Below are positions 27,107 through 35,405 of a stretch of DNA of 53,445 bases, piece after piece. Under the pieces are notes generated by a model. It worked only from the letters and a program-made list of their open reading frames with translations, did not search any database and was not told the DNA's origin. This stretch comes from Acidovorax sp. Leaf191. Lineage in GTDB: Bacteria > Pseudomonadota > Gammaproteobacteria > Burkholderiales > Burkholderiaceae_C. A program made the position numbers and the translations under genes. Each line of letters begins with the position of its first letter. The first letter of the stretch is position 1. Where the stretch lies: positions 36-53,480 of the forward strand of contig NZ_LMPT01000020.1 of assembly GCF_001424425.1 (NCBI RefSeq), in the 5' to 3' direction.

Positions 27107-28597
27107 ATGGCAGCAACCATCAATACCAACATCAGCTCGCTCACCGCGCAGCGCAATCTGGGCACCAGCCAGGCCTCGCTGAACACCGCCATCCAACGCC
27201 TCTCGTCGGGCTTGCGCATCAACAGCGCCAAGGACGACGCGGCGGGCCTGGCGATTTCCGAGCGCTTTACCAGCCAGATCCGTGGCCTGAACCAGGCTGT
27301 TCGCAATGCGAACGACGGGATTTCTCTCGCCCAGGTGGCCGAAGGCGCCATGGGCTCCGCCGGCAACATCCTGCAGCGGGTGCGTGAACTGGCCGTCCAG
27401 TCGGCCAACGCGTCCAACAGTGCCGGCGACCGCCAGGCCCTGCAACAGGAAGTCGGCCAATTGGTGGCAGAACTTGACCGGATTTCGCAAACCACCGAAT
27501 TCAACGGCCAGAAATTGCTGGACGGCACATTTGGTACGCAGCAGTTCCAGGTCGGTGCCAACGCCAACCAGACCATTGTGGCGGCCACCGCCAACCTGCG
27601 CACCAGCGTGTACGGCAACAACCAGAACATCGCCTCCAACGGTTCCGGCATCGGCGCGCAGGCGCCGGTCAGCGGCACCACGGCCGTCTCCAACGGCGTG
27701 ACCAGCGGCGCTGTGTCCATCAGCGGCTATCTGGGCACCGGCACCATGACGGTGGCCTCCAACGCCACCGCCAAGGCCACGGCCGACCAGATCAACTCCC
27801 TGCAGTCCACCACCGGCGTCACCGCCACGGCCCGCACCGAAGTGCGCCTGGCCGGCATGGCATCGGCCGGTTCGTACTCGCTGACGCTGGAAGGCGACAA
27901 CATCGGGGCCGCCCGCACCGTGTCGTTCACGCTGACGTCCGCCACCGGCACCGACCGCCTGTCGCCCGCGGTGTCGGCCATCAATGAGCAATCGGCCAAG
28001 ACGGGCATCAACGCCTCGCTGAGCTCGGACGGCACGCAGATCATCCTGACCAACGCGACCGGCAATGACATCGTGATCGGCGACACCGCCAACGCCAACG
28101 CGGCCGCTGTCACCGTGACGGGCTACGACGCCGCCGGCGCCAGCAACGGCACGGCCCGCACGCTGACTGCCGACACCACGGCAGAGAACGTCTCCACCGG
28201 TGGCTACATCACGCTCGACTCCGAAAAGTCGTTCGCCCTGACCTCGGCCAGCAACCAGCTGGACAACGGCGGCTCGTCGCTGCACACGGTGGCCAACCTG
28301 GATGTGACCACCTTCACCAACGCGACCGATGCCCTGAAGACCGTGGACTCGGCCCTGGCCTTCATCAGCGGCGAACGCGCCAAGCTGGGCGCCATGCAGT
28401 CGCGCTTCGAGACCAGCATTGCCAGCCTGCAGATCACGTCGGAGAACCTCTCCGCCTCGCGCAGCCGCATCCAGGACGCGGACTTCGCCGCGGAAACCGC
28501 CAACCTCTCGCGCGCCCAGATCCTGCAACAGGCCGGCACCGCCATGGTGGCCCAGGCCAACCAGATCCCGCAGGGCGTGCTCTCGCTGCTCAAGTAA
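27107..28597 (+). CDS. fliC: Flagellin, copy 2
   Basis: A 496-residue flagellin, paralogue of copy 1 with roughly 50 differences spread over the length and no insertion or deletion. Both termini are canonical ([37 protein letters not shown]). A stretch of more than 50 residues in the central domain, from [17 protein letters not shown] onward, is identical in the two. AAGGAG lies eight bases before the ATG. A strong terminator follows, and the next gene is a SPINDLY-type glycosyltransferase, a likely modifier of this protein. Confidence 0.97.
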   Translation: MAATINTNISSLTAQRNLGTSQASLNTAIQRLSSGLRINSAKDDAAGLAISERFTSQIRGLNQAVRNANDGISLAQVAEGAMGSAGNILQRVRELAVQSANASNSAGDRQALQQEVGQLVAELDRISQTTEFNGQKLLDGTFGTQQFQVGANANQTIVAATANLRTSVYGNNQNIASNGSGIGAQAPVSGTTAVSNGVTSGAVSISGYLGTGTMTVASNATAKATADQINSLQSTTGVTATARTEVRLAGMASAGSYSLTLEGDNIGAARTVSFTLTSATGTDRLSPAVSAINEQSAKTGINASLSSDGTQIILTNATGNDIVIGDTANANAAAVTVTGYDAAGASNGTARTLTADTTAENVSTGGYITLDSEKSFALTSASNQLDNGGSSLHTVANLDVTTFTNATDALKTVDSALAFISGERAKLGAMQSRFETSIASLQITSENLSASRSRIQDADFAAETANLSRAQILQQAGTAMVAQANQIPQGVLSLLK

Positions 28598-28648
28598 TTC
28601 ACCAGCAGCCTGGTGCCAGCCCCTCAGGTGGTGGAACGATGACGACGA

Positions 28649-28674
28649 CAAAGGGGCCCCGACGGGCCCCTTTG
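28649..28674 (+). terminator. Intrinsic terminator after flagellin copy 2
   Basis: A perfect 11-bp GC-rich stem (CAAAGGGGCCC / GGGCCCCTTTG) with loop CGAC lies about 50 bases past the flagellin stop. The following T content is modest (CCTTTG). It separates high flagellin expression from the downstream glycosyltransferase gene. Confidence 0.85.
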
Positions 28675-28732
28675 CCTTTGTGCGTGGCACACTGCCCCAT
28701 TGAAGCCCCTTTGCCCGGAGATCGGCCGCAAC

Positions 28733-30931
28733 GTGCAACCCAAACACACCGAACAGGACGACGCCCGCCTGCGTGCGGCGCTCACCGCCGCTGACTGGCC
28801 GCTCCTCACCCGCCTGTGCCGCCAGACGCTGCGCAAGAACGGGCGACACCTCACCGCGCACCGCCTGCTGGGCTTCTCGCTGAACAAAGAGCGCGACTTC
28901 GATGGCGCGCTCAAGGCCTACAAGCAGGCGCGGATCTACTGGCCGGACGATGCCGAGTTGCTCGTCAACTACGCCAACATCCTGATCGAGCACGCCTACA
29001 ACATCGACGCCCTGCCGCTGCTGGAGAAGGTGTGCGCCCTGCGCCCCCTGCAGGCCATCGCCTGGATCAAGCTGGCCGAGTGCTGCTACCTGATCAACCT
29101 GCATGACAAGGGTTTTGCCGCCAGCCAGGAAGCCGCCAGGCTGGCGGACACGCTCCACGACCAGGTGGCGGCCCTGATGCAGAGCGCCATCCACCGGCGC
29201 GAGCTGGGCCAGGTGCGCGAGGCCGTCCACGACTGCGAGAAAGCCATCGCGCTGCGCCCCAACGACCCGGGCAACTACACCAACCGGCTGCTGTTCATGC
29301 TGGCGGACCCCCAGGTGGATGCGTCGCAGCTGTCGGTGGCGGCGCGGCACTTCGGCAGCGTGTTCGAGCCCCCGCTGCGGCCCGAGTGGCCCCATTTCGA
29401 CGCGCACCGCGGCCCGCCGTGGCGGCGCCTGAAGATCGGGTTCCTGTCGCCCGACTTCCGGGTGCACGCGGTGATGTACTCGGTGGAAGGCCTGCTGGCA
29501 CAGCTCGACCGGCGGCAATTCGAGGTCTATGCCTTCTTCCTGTTCCCCCGCTCCGACCATGTCACGGACCGCGTGGAGCGCCATGTCGACCATTTCGTGC
29601 GGCTGGCCGGGTTCACGCCGGAGCAGCAAGCGAAGGCCATCCACGCGCAGGGCATCGACATCCTGATCGACCTGGCCGGCCATACTGGCAACAACGGGCT
29701 GCTGGCCCTGGCCCACAAGCCCGCCCCCGTCCAGGTGTCCTGGCTCGGGTTTCCGGCCACGACCGGCCTGGAGGCGGTCGACTACAAATTCTCCGACGAG
29801 ATCACCGACCCGCCCGGGGCCGAGACGCAATACACCGAGCACCTCTACCGGTTGCCGACGCTGTTCGCCTGCTACCGGCCCATGAGCCGCAACCCCCTGT
29901 GGCGCTACCAGCCCCGCTACCAGGTGCGCGCATCACCCGCGGTGAGCAACGGCTTCGTCACCTTCGGCAGCTGCAACAACCTGGGCAAGCTCACGGACGA
30001 GGTGCTGGCGCTGTGGGGCAGGATTCTTGCGGCCGTGCCTGATTCCCGATTGCTGATCGAAGGCAAGAACCTCGACCGCCCCGAGTTCGCGCAGGCCTAC
30101 CGCGACCGGTGCGAGCGGCTGGGCCTGCCCCCGGCGCGCGTAGACCTGGTGGCACTCAGCCACGACAACCAGTACCTCACCTACCACCGCATCGACATCG
30201 CGCTGGACCCGTTTCCGCTGACCGGCGGCACCACCACCTTCGACGTGCTGTGGATGGGCGTGCCCATCGTTTCCATGGTGGGCGAGAGCTTCAAGAGCCG
30301 CATGGGCGTGGGCATGCTCACCTACCTGGGCCGCACCGAGTGGCTGGCCGAGACGCCGGACGACTACGTGCGCATCGCGGCGGGCCTGGCGGCCGACGTG
30401 CCGGCGCTCAACGACCTGCGGCTCAGCCTGCGCGGCGAGACGGAGAACTCACCCCTGATGCGCGAGGACCTGTACAACCAGTGCTTCGGCGAGGGCCTGC
30501 GGGTCATGTGGCTGCAGTGGCTGGCCCGGGCCGAACACCCGGACGACCCCGAGGCGCAGGAGCAGGCCATCCAGGCCTGGGTGCAGCAGTATCCGCAGGA
30601 GTGGACGCAGCCCCCCGTGCCCGGCGTGGGCCTGAAGCCCGGCCACCGGGTGAGCCTGCACGAAGCCCACCAGCTCCTGCAGGACCTGGTGGAAAAAGCC
30701 AAGGCGGCGCCCCCAACGCCTGCGGCGCCGGGACCGGCGCAAGGTGTCACGGGCCGCCACTGGGTGGCCGTGACGGAACTGGCGGAGCTGGTGCTCAGCG
30801 CCGTGCCACACGACCCTGTGGCCCTGGCCTGCCTGGCCGAGGTGGAGCATGCCCATGGACACACCGAGTTTGCGGTGACCTACCTGCAGCACGCCACGCA
30901 GGCGATGGGGATGGGCGTCGCGGCCGGCTGA
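28733..30931 (+). CDS. TPR/SPINDLY-family O-linked glycosyltransferase
   Basis: A roughly 732-residue protein with N-terminal TPR repeats (about 30-220) and a Glyco_transf_41 catalytic region (about 240-610), as in O-GlcNAc transferase and SPINDLY. Recognisable pieces include GFLSPDFRVHAVMY, DILIDLAGHTGNN, QVSWLGFPATTGL, TFGSCNNLGKLTDEV and DPFPLTGGTTTFDVLWMGVP. After an Ala/Pro linker, the last 60 residues look like one more TPR pair. No early ATG exists; GTG at 28733 has GGAG 12 bases upstream, while TTG at 28700 has none. Directly downstream of a flagellin gene, it is the best candidate for glycosylating flagellin. Confidence 0.9.
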   Translation: MQPKHTEQDDARLRAALTAADWPLLTRLCRQTLRKNGRHLTAHRLLGFSLNKERDFDGALKAYKQARIYWPDDAELLVNYANILIEHAYNIDALPLLEKVCALRPLQAIAWIKLAECCYLINLHDKGFAASQEAARLADTLHDQVAALMQSAIHRRELGQVREAVHDCEKAIALRPNDPGNYTNRLLFMLADPQVDASQLSVAARHFGSVFEPPLRPEWPHFDAHRGPPWRRLKIGFLSPDFRVHAVMYSVEGLLAQLDRRQFEVYAFFLFPRSDHVTDRVERHVDHFVRLAGFTPEQQAKAIHAQGIDILIDLAGHTGNNGLLALAHKPAPVQVSWLGFPATTGLEAVDYKFSDEITDPPGAETQYTEHLYRLPTLFACYRPMSRNPLWRYQPRYQVRASPAVSNGFVTFGSCNNLGKLTDEVLALWGRILAAVPDSRLLIEGKNLDRPEFAQAYRDRCERLGLPPARVDLVALSHDNQYLTYHRIDIALDPFPLTGGTTTFDVLWMGVPIVSMVGESFKSRMGVGMLTYLGRTEWLAETPDDYVRIAAGLAADVPALNDLRLSLRGETENSPLMREDLYNQCFGEGLRVMWLQWLARAEHPDDPEAQEQAIQAWVQQYPQEWTQPPVPGVGLKPGHRVSLHEAHQLLQDLVEKAKAAPPTPAAPGPAQGVTGRHWVAVTELAELVLSAVPHDPVALACLAEVEHAHGHTEFAVTYLQHATQAMGMGVAAG

Positions 30932-30991
30932 CCGATGAGTTGATTGACAGACGACGCGCGTACGTTCGCCGTCGCCGTCGCCGTGGTCGCG

Positions 30992-31639
30992 TCAGAGCCG
31001 GAAGATGTCCTGCAAGGCGTCGCGCCGGGTGGGCTTGAAGCTCACCTTGCCGGCGTCGGCCGGGTACACGGTGCAGTGCCCCGGCGTGCTGGTGTTGACC
31101 AGGCTCGTGCCCTGCGACAGCACCGTGGCATCGCCCACCTGGCAGCCGCCGATGATGGCGGTGCCGGGGTACATCACGACCCCCTCTCCCAGCACCGGCG
31201 CCACGCCGTGGTTCTTGCCCACCGTGGAGTTCTGGTAGATCACCAGGTAGTTGCCGTAGGTGGCCTTGGCAAAGACGATGCCGACGGAATGGCCGATGAA
31301 GAACACCGGCGGCAGCTCGATTTCATAAAAGAGATCGATGCCGTTCAGCGCCTTGTTCAGCAAGAAGAGCCGCGTGGGCGTGTCGGCGTTGCCGGTGCTG
31401 CGCCAGATGGTGTGCGCCAGAAAGTACAGAAAGCTGCAGTACTGCGTGGAGTGCAGCGGGTCGAAGCAGTCCTGCCGCCAGGGCCGCACGGCATTGATGC
31501 ACGTGTGCAGCCGGTGCAGCGCCTCGTCCAGGTGCGCATCGATGTCGGGGCGCGGGTCGAAGTCGTCGGGCAGGGTGTTGTGCAGCTGCTGCACCACGTA
31601 GCGCAGCAACCGGTCGCGGTCCATCCGCAAGATGTCCAT
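30992..31639 (-). CDS. Hexapeptide-repeat acetyltransferase (serine acetyltransferase-like)
   Basis: A 215-residue protein. The N-terminal half is helical. The C-terminal half has left-handed beta-helix hexapeptides (NSTVGKNHGVAPVLGEGVVM, AIIGGCQVGDATVLSQGT), as in CysE-type and sugar O-acetyltransferases. GGGAG before the ATG at 31639 supports the start. It is the last gene of the sugar operon, so it probably acylates the sugar or glycan rather than serine. It ends 60 bases from the convergent glycosyltransferase. Confidence 0.78.
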   Translation of the reverse strand: MDILRMDRDRLLRYVVQQLHNTLPDDFDPRPDIDAHLDEALHRLHTCINAVRPWRQDCFDPLHSTQYCSFLYFLAHTIWRSTGNADTPTRLFLLNKALNGIDLFYEIELPPVFFIGHSVGIVFAKATYGNYLVIYQNSTVGKNHGVAPVLGEGVVMYPGTAIIGGCQVGDATVLSQGTSLVNTSTPGHCTVYPADAGKVSFKPTRRDALQDIFRL

Positions 31640-31673
31640 GGTGGAGTCTCCCAAGGCGGTGCGCCGCAGCCGC

Positions 31674-31716
31674 TTAATCAGTCAATCAGTCAATCGGTCA
31701 ATCGGTCAGTCATTCA
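31674..31716. repeat. Short tandem octamer repeat
   Basis: About four copies of an 8-base unit, CAGTCAAT or CGGTCAAT, followed by a decayed copy. It fills the gap between the acyltransferase genes and runs into the stop codon of the upstream gene (31714-31716). Confidence 0.7.
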
Positions 31717-32364
31717 GGCCGCGGGCAGCTGCAATTGCATGTACACCAGGCTGGCCGGCGCGCCGACCGCCGCGGGGTCTTCGTTCCAGTCCACGCCACC
31801 CGGCACGTTGGTCGCGACGATGGGCACGCGCTGGTATTCCTGAAAACCCACCTTGCGGTAGAACTCGACCGCGGGGTTGTCCGACCGCACCCGCACCGCC
31901 AGGGTCTGCAGCCCCAGCGCGTCGCGGGCCCAGCGCATGAGCACCAGCAGCGAGGCCTTCATCAACCCCGGGGGCGACGCGCCTCCGCTCACGATGGCAT
32001 CGGCCTCGCCGTACCCCCGCTGCCAGTCGATGAAGCCCAGGCCCACATGCCCCACACGCGCGCCGTCCAGGGTCTCCACCATGAACAGCATCTTGCCCGG
32101 GTTGCCATGGACCGCACCGGCCAGCCAGGCCGCCGTGCGCTCGGGGGTGGAGACGAATTCGGTCAGGAAGGATTTGACGTGGCGATTGCGCCAGTCCGTC
32201 AGCAGCTGCGCGTCCAGGGCATCGGTGTGCCCGGGCACGGTGGCGATGGGCCGCACGACCGCCGCCAGCGGTTGCCCCACCGGCAGCACCAGCCCAGGCT
32301 CGCCAGCGCGGGCCGTCTGCTTGATCGCAGCGAAAAGCTGCTGTCCAGGAGTGGGTGCTTGCAT
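31714..32364 (-). CDS. GNAT-family N-acetyltransferase
   Basis: A 216-residue acyltransferase. The C-terminal half follows the GNAT fold: MLFMVETLDGARVGHVGLG, then the helix LMKASLLVLMRWARDAL and VRVRSDNPAVEFYRKVGFQ. In this operon the likely substrate is the amino group placed on the sugar by the adjacent aminotransferase, much as PseH or WecD act on 4-amino sugars. It lies 16 bases after the aminotransferase gene. Confidence 0.82.
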   Translation of the reverse strand: MQAPTPGQQLFAAIKQTARAGEPGLVLPVGQPLAAVVRPIATVPGHTDALDAQLLTDWRNRHVKSFLTEFVSTPERTAAWLAGAVHGNPGKMLFMVETLDGARVGHVGLGFIDWQRGYGEADAIVSGGASPPGLMKASLLVLMRWARDALGLQTLAVRVRSDNPAVEFYRKVGFQEYQRVPIVATNVPGGVDWNEDPAAVGAPASLVYMQLQLPAA

Positions 32365-32380
32365 GGCCGCCCCCCGTTCG

Positions 32381-33505
32381 TCAGGCTTGCTCGAAATAGC
32401 GGCGCACCTGCTCGGCCACGGCGTCCACCGTGTCCAGCGACATGCGCGAGTGCAGGGGCAGCGAGAGAATGCCTTTGCCCACGCTGTCCGTCACGGACAG
32501 GTCGCCGGCGCGGCAGTCCTTCCACAGCGAGAACCAATGGCCCGGCTGCCAGTGGATGCCCGTGTCGGCGCCATTGGCCTTCAGAAAGTCGCGCAGCGCA
32601 TCGCGGTGCTCCGCCGGCACCCGGATGTAGTACAGGAACGGGTTCACATCGGCAAAGTCGGTCGCGGGCGTGCGCACCTGTGCGATGCCCTGCAGCTTTT
32701 CGTTGTAGCGGCGCGATGCCGCCTGGCGGCTCGACTTGATCACGTCGAGCTTGCCCAGCTGGGCCAGGCCGATCGCGGCGTGCATGTTGAGCATGTGGTA
32801 GCGAAAGCCCACCCGCTCGACGTCGAACGTCCAGGCGCGCTTGTTCTGGTACATCACCTCGGCAGGCTGCTGCATGCCGAGCAGGCGCAGTTCGTGCACG
32901 CGGCGAAGCTCCTCTTCGGTGCGCACGACCACGGTGCCGCCGTCCAGGCAGGTCACGGTCTTGACCGGGTCGTGGCTGAACACGCAGATGTCCGAAAAGC
33001 TGCCGACCATGCGCCCCTTGTAGCTGGAGCCGAACGAGTGGGCCGCGTCGTGGATGACGCGCAGTTTGTGGCGTTCTGCAAACGCGGCAATCTCCTCGTG
33101 GTTGCTGATGATGCAGTCGTAGTCCATCACGATGATGGCCTTGGTGCGCGGCCCCACCAGGGACTCGGCCTTGGCGAGGTCCAGCTCCAGCGTGTCGTCG
33201 GTGCAGTCGCAGAACACGATGTCCGCCCCCACCCAGGTGATGGCCTGGTAGTCGGCCGAGCAGTTGAAGGCCGACACGATCACCTCGTCACCCGGGCCCA
33301 CGCCTGCGAGCAGCAGCGCGATGTGCAGGCCCGCAGTGCCGGTGCTCACCGCGGCCACATGGCGGTCCGGGGCCTGCAGGATCTCTTTCACCTTTTTCTC
33401 GAAACCCGACACGTAGCTGCCCATGCCGAGCCATCCCAGCTCCAGCGACTCTCGGCTGGCATCGATTTCTTCCTGTTCGATCAAGGGCTTGAACATTGGG
33501 ATCAT
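32381..33505 (-). CDS. DegT/DnrJ-family sugar aminotransferase
   Basis: A 374-residue PLP enzyme that puts an amino group on a keto-sugar nucleotide. It has the STGTAGLHIAL phosphate-binding segment, Asp153 in IHDAAHSFGS and the Schiff-base Lys182 in SHDPVKTVTCLDGG. The lysine argues against the RfbH-type 3-dehydratase, which has a histidine there and an iron-sulfur cluster. AAGGAG precedes the ATG at 33505. In context it should aminate the 4-keto group of the CDP-sugar made by the upstream genes. Confidence 0.88.
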   Translation of the reverse strand: MIPMFKPLIEQEEIDASRESLELGWLGMGSYVSGFEKKVKEILQAPDRHVAAVSTGTAGLHIALLLAGVGPGDEVIVSAFNCSADYQAITWVGADIVFCDCTDDTLELDLAKAESLVGPRTKAIIVMDYDCIISNHEEIAAFAERHKLRVIHDAAHSFGSSYKGRMVGSFSDICVFSHDPVKTVTCLDGGTVVVRTEEELRRVHELRLLGMQQPAEVMYQNKRAWTFDVERVGFRYHMLNMHAAIGLAQLGKLDVIKSSRQAASRRYNEKLQGIAQVRTPATDFADVNPFLYYIRVPAEHRDALRDFLKANGADTGIHWQPGHWFSLWKDCRAGDLSVTDSVGKGILSLPLHSRMSLDTVDAVAEQVRRYFEQA

Positions 33506-33594
33506 GGTGGTCTCCTTCGGTTGTGTACGGTTCAGATGGGGCGTGGCGGGTGCGTTGCTTTGCGTCGCGGATGCGCAGGGAGCGCGTGAGGCGG

Positions 33595-34836
33595 CTACCA
33601 GACTTCCAGGCGGGGAACGGCCGTGACGAACTGCCCTCCCCATGCCCGTATGCCGCTCAGCTGCGCGCTGACTTCGTCCCGCAGGTTCCACGGCAGGATC
33701 AGCACGCGCTGGGGCCGGTGGGCGTGCAGGTGCGCCTCGCTCACCACCGGGATGCGGCTGCCGGGCAGGTACTGGCCTTGCTTGGCGGGGTTCTTGTCCA
33801 CCACGTAGGCCAGCAAATCGGGCCGCACACCCGCGAAGTTGAGCAGGGTGTTGCCCTTGGCGGCTGCGCCATAGGCACCCACGGTGATGCCATCGGCCTG
33901 GCATTGCAATAAAAAAGTGAGCAGCTCGCGCTTGATGCGCAAGGCCTGGGCCTGGAAATCGCCATAAAAATCGGCACCCAGCAGCCCTGCAGCGGCCTCG
34001 GTGGCCAGCACCTGCCGCACATGGCTGGCGCCCTCGGCCGTGGCCTGCGGGTGGCCGGCCGCGTCGGCCCGGCCCGCGAACACGCGCAGGCTGCCGCCGT
34101 GGGTGGGCAGCTCCTGCACGTCCAGCACCACAAGGCCGTTGGCCGCGAAGATGCGCTGCACGGCGGTGAGCGACAGGTAGGAGTAGTGCTCGTGGTAGGC
34201 GGTGTCGAACTGGCAGCCCTGCACCATGCGCAGCAGGTGCGGAAACTCGAACGTGGCCACGCCGTGGGGCTTGAGCAGTCGGGTAAAACCACCTACGAAG
34301 TCGTTGATGTCGGGCACGTGCGCCAGCACGTTGTTCGCGGCGATCAGGTCGGCTTGGCGGCCGGCGGCGGCCAGCTCGTCGGCCAGGGCCACGCCGAAGA
34401 AGCGCTCGACCACCTCGATGCCTTTGGCGCGGGCGGCGGCTGCGGTGCTGGCCGTGGGCTCCACGCCGTAGCAGGGGATGCCCGCGGCCTGCACGTACTG
34501 CAGCAGATAGCCGTCGTTGGAGGCGACCTCGACCACGCAGCTGTCGGCATTCAGCGCCAGGCGCTCGCGCATCGCGCCGACGTACGCATCGGCATGGGCC
34601 AGCCAGGACGACGAGAACGAGCTGAAGTACGCGTAGTCGTCGGTGAACAGCGCCTCGCGCCCGGCGTGGTCTTCGGTCTGCACCAGCCAGCAGGTCTCGC
34701 ACACCAGCACGCGCAGCGGGAACCAGGTCTCGGGCGCGCGCAGCGCGGCCTCGGGCAGGTAGGCGTTGGACGGGGGCGCGCTGCCCAGGTCCAGGAACGG
34801 CAGTTGCAGCGGGCTGCCGCAGTGTCGGCACTTCAC
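33595..34836 (-). CDS. Sugar C-methyltransferase
   Basis: A 413-residue SAM-dependent enzyme of the TylCIII type. An N-terminal zinc-binding domain has CRHC and CETC pairs. The central Rossmann fold has VVEVASNDGYLLQYV and NNVLAHVPD. The C-terminal domain (GAYGAAAKGNTLLNF, PWNLRDEV) is typical of NDP-hexose C-methyltransferases. It starts at a GTG overlapping the epimerase stop (GTGA), with AAGGAG eight bases upstream. It would add a methyl branch to a keto-sugar. Confidence 0.9.
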   Translation of the reverse strand: MKCRHCGSPLQLPFLDLGSAPPSNAYLPEAALRAPETWFPLRVLVCETCWLVQTEDHAGREALFTDDYAYFSSFSSSWLAHADAYVGAMRERLALNADSCVVEVASNDGYLLQYVQAAGIPCYGVEPTASTAAAARAKGIEVVERFFGVALADELAAAGRQADLIAANNVLAHVPDINDFVGGFTRLLKPHGVATFEFPHLLRMVQGCQFDTAYHEHYSYLSLTAVQRIFAANGLVVLDVQELPTHGGSLRVFAGRADAAGHPQATAEGASHVRQVLATEAAAGLLGADFYGDFQAQALRIKRELLTFLLQCQADGITVGAYGAAAKGNTLLNFAGVRPDLLAYVVDKNPAKQGQYLPGSRIPVVSEAHLHAHRPQRVLILPWNLRDEVSAQLSGIRAWGGQFVTAVPRLEVW

Positions 34837-35405
34837 AGGCGCACTCCTTCGAATTCGGGGCCGGGCCCGTCGGTCAGCCAGGGCTGGCTGGCGTCGCGCG
34901 GCGACAGGCCCGCGGGCGGCAACGGCCAGGCGATGGCCAGGCGCGGGTCCAGCGGGTTCAGGCCCGCCTCGGCCCCTTGCACATGGGCGGCCGAGTGGCA
35001 GTACAGCAGCTCGGCCTGGTCGGTCAGGGCCTGAAAGCCGTGCGCAAAGCCCGGCGGGATGAGCAGCGCGGTGCCGTTGTCCGCCGACAGGCGCTCGGCA
35101 TGCCACTGCAAGAAGGTGGGCGAGCCGTGGCGCAGGTCCACGGCCACGTCCAGCACCTCGCCACGCAGGCAGGTGACGAGCTTCATCTCGGCATGCGGCG
35201 GCCGCTGGTAGTGCAGGCCGCGCACGGTGCCGGCGCGCGCCGTGTGGCTGTGGTTGATCTGCGCGATGGGATGCGTCCAGCCGGCGGCGGCCAGTTCGTC
35301 CGCGCAGAACAGGCGGGCGAAGAAGCCGCGCTCGTCGGCCAGCGGCTGCCGCTCTATGCGGAACAGCCCGGCCAGGGGCAAGGGTGTGCGGCCAAGGCGG
35401 CTCAC
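34833..35405 (-). CDS. RmlC-like sugar 3,5-epimerase
   Basis: A 190-residue cupin epimerase. It has VRGLHYQ with the catalytic His, LIPPGFAHGFQAL and the closing GLNPLDPRLAIAWPL, as in dTDP-4-dehydrorhamnose 3,5-epimerase. It starts at a GTG overlapping the dehydratase stop, with GGGAGG seven bases upstream. In this operon the substrate is more likely CDP-4-keto-6-deoxyglucose than the dTDP form. Confidence 0.87.
   Translation of the reverse strand: MSRLGRTPLPLAGLFRIERQPLADERGFFARLFCADELAAAGWTHPIAQINHSHTARAGTVRGLHYQRPPHAEMKLVTCLRGEVLDVAVDLRHGSPTFLQWHAERLSADNGTALLIPPGFAHGFQALTDQAELLYCHSAAHVQGAEAGLNPLDPRLAIAWPLPPAGLSPRDASQPWLTDGPGPEFEGVRL

Noticed and set aside
27092..29842. 916-codon minus-strand open frame opposite flagellin and the glycosyltransferase
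   Set aside because: It is antisense to two certain genes, and its His/Gly/Val/Arg-rich product matches no family; long antisense frames are usual at this GC content.
32381..33505. RfbH-type 3-dehydratase
   Set aside because: The Schiff-base lysine is present (Lys182) and the protein is shorter than RfbH, so a transaminase is favoured.
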